A stretch of 6,089 nt of DNA, from positions 1 through 6,089 of the forward strand of contig JACVCQ010000162.1 in NCBI GenBank assembly GCA_016741945.1, given 5' to 3'. The stretch is from Chitinophagaceae bacterium. GTDB taxonomy: Bacteria > Bacteroidota > Bacteroidia > Chitinophagales > Chitinophagaceae. The translations under genes were made by a program, and so were the position numbers. The notes under the pieces were generated by a model that saw nothing but the letters and a program-made list of their open reading frames with translations, was not told where the DNA came from and did not search any database. Of this stretch, positions 1 through 5,119 are shown one piece after another (position 1 is the stretch's first letter; each line of letters opens with the position of its first letter).

Positions 1-134
1 TTTGACCAAGGTATTCCATAGCCATCATTGTATAATACATTGGAGTTTCCTGAAAATGAATAGGAACCTATTTGTGCCCGGCTATTACCTGACAATAGGA
101 GAATTACGAAAATGCATACAAAAATTTTCTGCAT
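1..134 (-). CDS. N-terminal fragment of an unrecognised secreted protein
   Basis: This is an open frame too short for routine ORF lists. It starts at an ATG (132-134 read on the minus strand) and runs off the left edge after 44 full codons. The first 20 residues look like a signal peptide: MQK, a hydrophobic stretch (residues 4-14, IFVCIFVILLL), then a polar SGNSRA ending in a good signal-peptidase I site before Gln21. A Gln directly after the cut is common in exported Bacteroidota proteins. The mature start is rich in Ser, Gly, Asn and Tyr (QIGSYSFSGNSNVLYNDGYG), which would suit an outer-membrane or surface protein, but I do not recognise the family. It lies 72 bp downstream of prfA on the same strand. 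No Shine-Dalgarno sequence is visible. The rest of the gene lies outside the window. Confidence 0.65.
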   Translation of the reverse strand, partial: MQKIFVCIFVILLLSGNSRAQIGSYSFSGNSNVLYNDGYGIPWS

Positions 135-146
135 AACAGATTTTTA

Positions 147-160
147 CTATATAAATATAG
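147..160. repeat. AT-only-core inverted repeat upstream of the secreted-protein gene
   Basis: A 14-bp near-perfect palindrome, CTATATAAATATAG, lies between prfA and the start of the left-edge gene. Its 5 to 6-bp arms surround an AA/TT centre. Read on the minus strand it contains TATATTTA, which matches seven of eight positions of the Bacteroidota -7 box TAnnTTTG, and it sits 13 bp before the ATG. The stem would be weak as RNA because it has a single GC pair. It could be part of a promoter, a regulator site or chance AT-rich sequence. I cannot choose between these. Confidence 0.3.
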
Positions 161-206
161 ACAACCGCTGTCATACTAATGATGCAAATAGGAAGAAAGA
201 ATAATT

Positions 207-1268
207 TTATTGCACCAGCATTTTTTCAGCATTCTCAGCAACTTGTAATGCTTCAATGAATTCATCAATTTCTCCATTGATTACAGCATCTAAGTTGTAG
301 GAAGTCAACCCAATACGATGATCGGTGACACGCCCCTGTGGCCAGTTATAGGTTCTGATTTTCGCACTTCTGTCACCGGTACTTACCAATGTTTTTCGAT
401 GGCGTGCAATTTCTTCTTCTTGTTTGCGGACTTGTTCCTCATACAATTTGGTACGCAACATAGTCATGGCTTTCTCACGGTTACCTAACTGAGAACGCTC
501 GGTCTGACACACCACCACTACACCGGTAGGAATATGGGTCAAGAATACTTTGGTCTCTACTTTGTTAACGTTTTGTCCGCCCGCACCACCACTTCGGGCA
601 GTTTCCATTTTCACATCACTTTCTTTCAATTCAAAATCCACTTCCTCCGCTTCCGGCATTACAGCAACAGTAGCGGCTGATGTATGTACACGTCCTTGCG
701 TTTCTGTATCAGGCACACGCTGAACACGATGTACACCACTTTCAAATTTTAGAGTGCCATACACATCTTCACCGGTTACTTCTACCACAACTTCTTTGTA
801 TCCGCCCACCGTTCCTTCACTTTCACTGACTACAGCGGCTTTCCATCCTTTTTTAGCACAATAGCGCAAATACATGCCTAAGAGATCACCGGCAAATAAA
901 CTGGCTTCATCACCACCTGTACCGGCACGTATTTCCAGAATGGCATTTTTATCATCCTGTGGGTCTTTCGGAATAAGCAGTTTGGTCAATTCTTTTTCCA
1001 GCGCCTCTTTTTTTTCTTCCAGTTCGGGCAATTCCATTTTAGCTAACTCACGCATATCGGGATCGCTACTGTTCTGATTGTCTTTGGCAAAAGTGTAGTC
1101 GGCCATCACCTTTTGATATTCATCATAAGGTTTCACGATCTTCTCCAAAGAACGATACTCTTTGCTATAAGCACCAAACTGCTTCTGATCGTTGATGATC
1201 TCAGGATTGGTAAGTGCTATACCTACTTGTTCAAATCTGGCTTTGATGGCATCGAGCTTATCCAGCAT
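207..1268 (-). CDS. prfA: Peptide chain release factor 1 (RF1)
   Basis: Cytoplasmic class I release factor that reads the stop codons UAA and UAG in the ribosomal A site and triggers hydrolysis of peptidyl-tRNA. The 353 residues are close to the usual 355-360. The N-terminal helical domain (about 1-110) is followed by the ILEIRAGTGGDEA block (110-122). The stop-reading tripeptide has the RF1 form PxT, here PDT (186-188), and not the SPF of RF2. The catalytic GGQ is at 230-232 within SGGAGGQNVNK; its Gln is the usual target of the PrmC methyltransferase. The C-terminal tail (about 295-353) with RIRTYNWPQGRVTDHR-like sequence is intact. The ATG at 1268 fits the family N-terminus; no Shine-Dalgarno sequence precedes it, but a TAATTTTG box lies 20 bp upstream. 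It is divergent from the amidohydrolase operon, with an unknown secreted-protein gene downstream. Confidence 0.97.
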   Translation of the reverse strand: MLDKLDAIKARFEQVGIALTNPEIINDQKQFGAYSKEYRSLEKIVKPYDEYQKVMADYTFAKDNQNSSDPDMRELAKMELPELEEKKEALEKELTKLLIPKDPQDDKNAILEIRAGTGGDEASLFAGDLLGMYLRYCAKKGWKAAVVSESEGTVGGYKEVVVEVTGEDVYGTLKFESGVHRVQRVPDTETQGRVHTSAATVAVMPEAEEVDFELKESDVKMETARSGGAGGQNVNKVETKVFLTHIPTGVVVVCQTERSQLGNREKAMTMLRTKLYEEQVRKQEEEIARHRKTLVSTGDRSAKIRTYNWPQGRVTDHRIGLTSYNLDAVINGEIDEFIEALQVAENAEKMLVQ

Positions 1269-1288
1269 ATCTGTTTTTTTATGGAGTG

Positions 1289-1296
1289 CAAAATTA
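1289..1296 (-). promoter_or_regulatory. Probable -7 promoter box for prfA
   Basis: On the minus strand these bases read TAATTTTG, an exact match to the TAnnTTTG -7 element used by the Bacteroidota primary sigma factor. The box ends 20 bp before the prfA ATG, which would give a short leader of roughly 15 nt. I do not see a convincing TTG at the -33 position 17-23 bp further upstream, so the call rests on one element in the right place. Confidence 0.4.
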
Positions 1297-1361
1297 CAGC
1301 TTTCAGGCTGAGTTTTGGCTGCTAAGTTCAGCTATCTTTCGATAGGCCTCTGGGTTAGACG

Positions 1362-1396
1362 GCTCATAGCTCTTGGCTCGAAGCTCACAGCTAAAT
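1362..1396. repeat. Five-unit degenerate heptanucleotide tandem array (GCTCnnn)
   Basis: Five successive 7-bp units lie in strict register. Four begin GCTC and end in ATA, TTG, GAA and ACA; the fifth is GCTAAAT. A sixth GCT appears one base out of register at 1398. The period is exact while the last three positions vary, so the array looks like an old or selectively maintained minisatellite. Similar AGCTC-type heptamer runs are, to my recollection, scattered between genes in Chitinophagaceae and related genomes. No function is known to me. Its position is in the divergent promoter region, outside any coding sequence. Confidence 0.7.
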
Positions 1397-1449
1397 TGCT
1401 TCTAAACCGGTCTATTAAGATTGCTTATCTTTCAGCATAATCTTTTTAT

Positions 1450-3012
1450 ATGCGTTTATTGGTCATTCTTCTTCTTTTATGCTGTATAGCAAAGGCGCAG
1501 CAGGCAGATATACTCATAAAAAATGGTCGCATACTCGATGGAACGGGCAATTCCTGGTACTATGGTGATATTGCTATCAGCAATGGAAAAATTGTACGCA
1601 TCGGGAACTTGGGTAAATGGACTGCCAATCGTATTATAAATGCAAGACAACAAATAGTAGCTCCAGGCTTTATTGATGTACATACCCATATTGAAAAAGA
1701 CGAAAAAAAACATCCGGAAGCAGCCAATTTCATTTATGATGGTGTTACAACTGTCATCACCGGTAATTGTGGATTATCGCAAGCTGACATTGATGCTTAC
1801 CTAACTATGGTAGATAGCTTGCGTACTTCGGTGAATGTTGCAGCGTTGATCGGACATAATGATGTACGTAAAGCTGTGATGGGAACAGTGAACAGAGATC
1901 CTACCGAAGCGGAAATATTACAAATGGAGCAGTTGGTAGAAAAAGCCATGAAAAGCGGAGCGGTGGGAATGTCTACCGGACTCATCTATATTCCCGGCAC
2001 CTATTCTAAAACCGAGGAAGTTGTTCGGCTCGCAAAAGTAACGGCAAAATACCAAGGCGTTTATGCAAGCCATATGAGAGATGAGGGTGATAGTATAGTA
2101 CAAGCTATTGAAGAAGCATTGTACATTGGTAAAGAAGCAGGTTTGCCGGTTCAGATATCACATTTCAAACTTAGTGGGCAGCAAAATTGGGGAAGAAGTA
2201 ATGAAACCATTCCTATGATAATGCAGGCAAGACAACAAGGATTGGATGTCACCATTGATCAATATCCTTATACCGCTTCAAGTACTTCACTCAGCACATT
2301 ATTACCTGATTGGGTATTGGCTGATGGTAGGGATTCGATTAACGCCAGGCTAAAAAATTCGAAGATTCGAGAAGAAGTCAAGCAGTATATGTTACAAAAG
2401 CTTGCCAAAAGAAAACTGCAACATTTCAGTTATCCGGTAGTTGCTTATTTTGAAGCAGATACTACTTTGAATGGAAAGAGTATTGAACAAGTAAATCTAT
2501 TGAAAGGGAATCCTCATACCTCTGTGTCAGAAGCGGAAGTGATTATTCAAATGATGGAGCAAGGTGGTGCGGGAATGGTATTTCATGGAATGAGTGAGGA
2601 TGATGTAAAAACGATCATGCAATATCCCTTCAATATGTTTGCTTCTGATGCCAGCATTCGTATCTACCAACAAGGCAATCCACATCCACGTGGATATGGA
2701 ACCAATGCAAGGGTATTAGGGAAATATGTTCGTGAAGAAAAAGTAATTGGACTCGAAGAAGCCATTCGCAGAATGACTTTACTGCCCGCAATCAAATTCA
2801 GATTAAAAGATCGTGGATTATTGTTGGAAGGAATGGCAGCAGATATTGTCATCTTTGATGAAAATACGGTGATCGATCGTTCTACATTTGATCAACCACA
2901 TCAATATTCATCCGGGTTCAGTTATGTATTGGTGAATGGACAAATAACCGTTAACGAAGGTCAGCATACCGGAATACGCGCCGGTAAGGCATTACGTAAA
3001 TCAATTGAATAA
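1450..3012 (+). CDS. Secreted D-aminoacylase-like amidohydrolase (N-acyl-D-amino-acid deacylase family)
   Basis: Likely removes the acyl group from N-acyl-D-amino acids, giving a free D-amino acid and a carboxylate, in the periplasm. Residues 1-16 form a signal peptide (hydrophobic core 3-13, cleavage after AKA before Gln17). An N-terminal beta segment (18-75) leads into the metal-dependent TIM-barrel. The metal-site residues of the D-aminoacylase family are all present: HTH (His78, His80) in GFIDVHTH, Cys107 in GNCG, His208 in SHMRDEG, His238 in ISHFK and the catalytic Asp400 in ASDAS. The family block HPRGYGTNARVLGKYVRE (412-429) is also intact, and the C-terminus returns to the small beta domain (GMAADIVIFD, 461-470). 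The length of 520 residues is normal or slightly long. The ATG at 1450 is the one that supplies the signal peptide. It is first of three plus-strand genes, with a 23-bp gap to the dipeptidase. Exact acyl and side-chain preference cannot be read; an N-acyl-D-glutamate or other D-peptide deacylase is possible. Confidence 0.9.
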   Translation: MRLLVILLLLCCIAKAQQADILIKNGRILDGTGNSWYYGDIAISNGKIVRIGNLGKWTANRIINARQQIVAPGFIDVHTHIEKDEKKHPEAANFIYDGVTTVITGNCGLSQADIDAYLTMVDSLRTSVNVAALIGHNDVRKAVMGTVNRDPTEAEILQMEQLVEKAMKSGAVGMSTGLIYIPGTYSKTEEVVRLAKVTAKYQGVYASHMRDEGDSIVQAIEEALYIGKEAGLPVQISHFKLSGQQNWGRSNETIPMIMQARQQGLDVTIDQYPYTASSTSLSTLLPDWVLADGRDSINARLKNSKIREEVKQYMLQKLAKRKLQHFSYPVVAYFEADTTLNGKSIEQVNLLKGNPHTSVSEAEVIIQMMEQGGAGMVFHGMSEDDVKTIMQYPFNMFASDASIRIYQQGNPHPRGYGTNARVLGKYVREEKVIGLEEAIRRMTLLPAIKFRLKDRGLLLEGMAADIVIFDENTVIDRSTFDQPHQYSSGFSYVLVNGQITVNEGQHTGIRAGKALRKSIE

Positions 3013-3035
3013 ATCGTATCCTTTAAGTTTATGCT

Positions 3036-4214
3036 ATGAAAAAAACAATTGTATTTTCTTTATTGCTTATGCCTTTATTGGCGATGTCGCAATCGTATAA
3101 AAAATTGCACCAACGGTCCATTGTCATTGATACGCACAACGATTTTCCCACACAAGCAGCTGATAAAGGTGTTCGGTTTGATCAGAACTTGAAAGGGAAA
3201 ACACACTCTGATTTGCAACGCATGAAAGAAGGTGGTATGGATATACAAGTATTTTCCATTTTCTGCGATGGTGGTTTTGGAAAAGGAACTGCCTACAAAA
3301 GGGCCAATCAGGAAATTGATTCTGTATATGCTTGGGTAGCTAGAAATCCATCAGAAATGATGATTGTGAAAACGCCGGCAGATTTAAAACGAGCTGTTCG
3401 AGAAAATAAATTGGGGGCAATGATGGGTGTGGAAGGTGGGCATATGATTGAAGATGATTTACAAAAGTTAGATCAACTCTTTGAAAGAGGTGTTCGCTAT
3501 ATGACACTGACTTGGAACAATTCTACTGTATGGGCTACTTCTGCTGCCGATGAAGTAAAAGATACGCTGCCTATGGAGAGAAGGGGACTTACTGCGTTGG
3601 GTAAACAGATTGTTCAACGTATGAATCAATTAGGTATGATCGTTGATGTATCGCATGTAGGAGAACGTACTTTTTGGGATGCCATTGCAACAACAAATAA
3701 ACCTGTTATTGCTTCACATAGCTGCGTGCATGCTATTTGTCCGGTATCACGTAATTTGAAAGATGATCAGTTGAAAGCTATTGCTAAAAACAATGGTGTA
3801 GTTCATTTGAATTTTTATTCTGGTTTTTTGGATAGCGGATTCAATGCTCGTAACAATGCTTTTTTGCAAGCACATAAGACTGAGAGAGATTCATTGCGTA
3901 AGATCAATCCCGAACCTTATTATGCATCTCAGGTATTATTTGAAAGATATCCGGATGAAGTAAAAGGACTTCGTCCCCCTTTGTCATTATTATTGAATCA
4001 TCTGGATTATATTGTACAACTGATTGGTGTGGATCATGTAGGATTGGGTTCTGATTTTGATGGAATCAGCTCTTCACCACAGCAATTGGATGATGTAACC
4101 GGATTACCCATGATTACCAAAGGATTATTAGATAGGGGATATAAGAAAAAAGATATCCAAAAAATATTGGGAGGCAATTTTATTCGTGTTTTTAAAGCCA
4201 ATATGAAATTGTAA
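3036..4214 (+). CDS. Secreted M19 (renal-type membrane) dipeptidase
   Basis: Zinc metallopeptidase that splits dipeptides, a family known for accepting a D-amino acid at the C-terminal position. A signal peptide (1-18, cleavage after AMS before Gln19) sends it to the periplasm; no lipobox or second membrane segment is seen. The binuclear zinc ligands of the family are present: His34 and Asp36 in IDTHND, Glu133 in GVEGGH, His207 in DVSHVG and His228 in ASHS, with the conserved Asp340 in GLGSDFDG. The substrate-binding His of human dipeptidase (His152, in a TLTH motif) is replaced here by Trp160 (TLTWNNS). A segment at about 265-312 is an insert relative to the animal enzyme. The 392-residue length is usual for bacterial members. 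It follows the D-aminoacylase-like gene by 23 bp and precedes a lipoprotein gene by 27 bp, which suggests co-transcription. The leader is A/T-rich without a Shine-Dalgarno sequence. Confidence 0.93.
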   Translation: MKKTIVFSLLLMPLLAMSQSYKKLHQRSIVIDTHNDFPTQAADKGVRFDQNLKGKTHSDLQRMKEGGMDIQVFSIFCDGGFGKGTAYKRANQEIDSVYAWVARNPSEMMIVKTPADLKRAVRENKLGAMMGVEGGHMIEDDLQKLDQLFERGVRYMTLTWNNSTVWATSAADEVKDTLPMERRGLTALGKQIVQRMNQLGMIVDVSHVGERTFWDAIATTNKPVIASHSCVHAICPVSRNLKDDQLKAIAKNNGVVHLNFYSGFLDSGFNARNNAFLQAHKTERDSLRKINPEPYYASQVLFERYPDEVKGLRPPLSLLLNHLDYIVQLIGVDHVGLGSDFDGISSSPQQLDDVTGLPMITKGLLDRGYKKKDIQKILGGNFIRVFKANMKL

Positions 4215-4241
4215 ACCATTAGCTTTACTAAAAACAAAACC

Positions 4242-4664
4242 ATGAGAATTGTAAGTCTTTTGATAATAACGCTATTAGCGGCTGCTTGTAACAGCAATGA
4301 AGGAGAAGGTAATGTAGAAATGAATACCGTAGCACCACCACCACAAACTGTTGCTGCGCCGCTTGTTTCTGATTCAACGCCAAAAGCACCTGAATCGAAT
4401 TCAGCACCCATTGCTTTGAATCCTGCACATGGTCTGCCTGGTCATCGTTGTGATATAGCTGTTGGAGCACCCTTGAATAGTGCGCCCAATACAAGTAAGG
4501 CACCTTCTTCTATACAAATGAATTCAACACCAGCACCTCAAAATGCGCCAATGATGCAGTCTGCACCCAGTGCCGGCGGAAAAATATTAATCAATCCACC
4601 ACATGGTCAACCTGGACATGATTGTTCGGTAGAAGTAGGAAAGCCATTACCTGTGCGTCAGTAA
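4242..4664 (+). CDS. Small lipoprotein with twin NPxHGxPGHxC motifs, function unknown
   Basis: A 140-residue lipoprotein of unknown function. The signal sequence MRIVSLLIITLLAAAC gives a lipobox LAAAC with lipidation at Cys16; the following NSNEGEGN is mildly acidic, so surface export is conceivable but not shown. Two copies of one motif, residues 60-79 and 118-137, share 12 of 20 positions, including the fixed N-P-x-H-G-x-P-G-H-x-C core and the later V-G-x-P-L. They are joined and preceded by low-complexity Ala/Pro/Ser/Asn linkers (30-56 and 80-112) that are probably unstructured. The two His and one Cys per copy could bind a metal or act in redox chemistry; that is inference. The ATG at 4242 supplies the lipoprotein signal and follows an A-rich leader (AAAAACAAAACC). 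It is last in the plus-strand run, and its stop overlaps the end of the opposing DUF1801 gene by 7 bp. Confidence 0.85.
   Translation: MRIVSLLIITLLAAACNSNEGEGNVEMNTVAPPPQTVAAPLVSDSTPKAPESNSAPIALNPAHGLPGHRCDIAVGAPLNSAPNTSKAPSSIQMNSTPAPQNAPMMQSAPSAGGKILINPPHGQPGHDCSVEVGKPLPVRQ
4419..4478 (+). repeat. First copy of the NPxHGxPGHxC protein repeat
   Basis: Encodes residues 60-79 of the lipoprotein. Its key residues are Asn60, Pro61, His63, Gly64, Pro66, Gly67, His68 and Cys70, then Val74, Gly75, Pro77 and Leu78. It aligns without gaps to the second copy 58 codons downstream. An acidic residue (Asp71) follows the Cys. Confidence 0.85.
4593..4652 (+). repeat. Second copy of the NPxHGxPGHxC protein repeat
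   Basis: Encodes residues 118-137, close to the C-terminus. Its key residues are Asn118, Pro119, His121, Gly122, Pro124, Gly125, His126 and Cys128, then Val132, Gly133, Pro135 and Leu136. The core is the same as in the first copy, while the surrounding linker differs, which points to selection on the motif itself. Confidence 0.85.
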
Positions 4665-5089
4665 CGTACTAGTGTAGTGGATTTTTTCTTCATCTCTTCA
4701 AAAGAAGCATGAGCAATTTTTTCTAAGATGGTCAAGTCAACATCGGCTAGCTTGTTGATATATAAACAACCCATCCCAGTTTTGTATTTGCCCAATTGCT
4801 TGAGTAATGATTCATATTGTTCAAAACCAGCCATGGTGTAAATGCTAATATTTGATTTGCGAGGAGCAAAACCACTCAAGAACCATTCTCCTTTTTGTCC
4901 GCCTTTTTGTTGGTATTGGTATTTTCCAAAACCTACTATTGTACCACCCCATAACTGAGGCGTGAATCCTGTGATTCTTTCAAAAAGTTCCAATAATTGA
5001 AAAGCATCTTTCTTTTTAGTTTCAGGTGTAAGGCTGTTCAGAAATTCTGTGATGTTTTCTTCTCCGGGTTTGGTTTTAATTTCGGCCAT
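4658..5089 (-). CDS. DUF1801 domain protein
   Basis: A 143-residue cytoplasmic protein of the DUF1801 family, whose fold is shared with YdhG/YdeI-like proteins of uncertain function. The family signature runs through the whole chain: PGEENITEFLNSL at the N-terminus, LWGGTIVGFGKY (47-58 region), EWFLSGFAPRKSNISIY (68-84) and a C-terminal LGKYKTGMGCLYINKLADVD block (99-118) followed by a helix (119-136). No signal peptide or membrane segment is present. The ATG at 5089 fits the usual family start (MAEIKTKP). It lies 30 bp downstream of the porin-like gene on the same strand and may be read from the same transcript. Its last 7 bp overlap the end of the convergent lipoprotein gene. A specific role cannot be assigned. 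Confidence 0.85.
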   Translation of the reverse strand: MAEIKTKPGEENITEFLNSLTPETKKKDAFQLLELFERITGFTPQLWGGTIVGFGKYQYQQKGGQKGEWFLSGFAPRKSNISIYTMAGFEQYESLLKQLGKYKTGMGCLYINKLADVDLTILEKIAHASFEEMKKKSTTLVRY

Positions 5090-5119
5090 TGTAATGGGTA
5101 ATTGATGAAGAACCCTAAG

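Larger units (their letters stand above)
1269..1449. other. Divergent intergenic region between prfA and the amidohydrolase operon
   Basis: This 181-bp gap separates two genes transcribed away from each other, so both promoters should lie here. It contains the prfA -7 box (1289-1296), a small CTATC/GATAG hairpin with a TTTC loop (1332-1345), the heptamer array (1362-1396) and an AT-rich stretch leading to the ATG at 1450. No Shine-Dalgarno sequence precedes 1450. The best -7 candidate for the plus-strand operon is TATCTTTC (1426-1433), one base off consensus and without a well-spaced -33 element. I see no coding frame or RNA gene in the gap. Confidence 0.6.

Noticed and set aside
1008..1015. 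A8 run in prfA as a programmed frameshift site
   Set aside because: The full RF1 reading frame continues through it without a shift; programmed frameshifting is known for RF2, not RF1. Similar 8-base runs occur at 5952-5959 and near 1703-1711 without effect.
874..1325. Two plus-strand open frames across prfA and its upstream region
   Set aside because: They lie opposite an intact, highly conserved RF1 gene and encode Ser/Phe-rich or low-quality sequence typical of shadow frames.
1332..1345. CTATC-TTTC-GATAG hairpin as a terminator
   Set aside because: The stem is five pairs with no T run after it, and it sits between divergent genes where no transcript is expected to end.
1426..1433. TATCTTTC as the -7 promoter box of the plus-strand operon
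   Set aside because: It differs from TAnnTTTG at the last base, and the nearest upstream TTG (1396-1398) is 27 bp away, too far for the usual spacing; kept only as the best candidate in the gap.
4034..4503. Two minus-strand open frames opposite the dipeptidase end and the lipoprotein gene
   Set aside because: They are antisense to genes with strong motifs (M19 zinc site, lipobox and repeats), and their own products have no recognisable domain.
4667..4687. Intrinsic terminator after the lipoprotein gene
   Set aside because: The stem is only five pairs, with one GC pair and one wobble, so despite the T run the structure is too weak to call.
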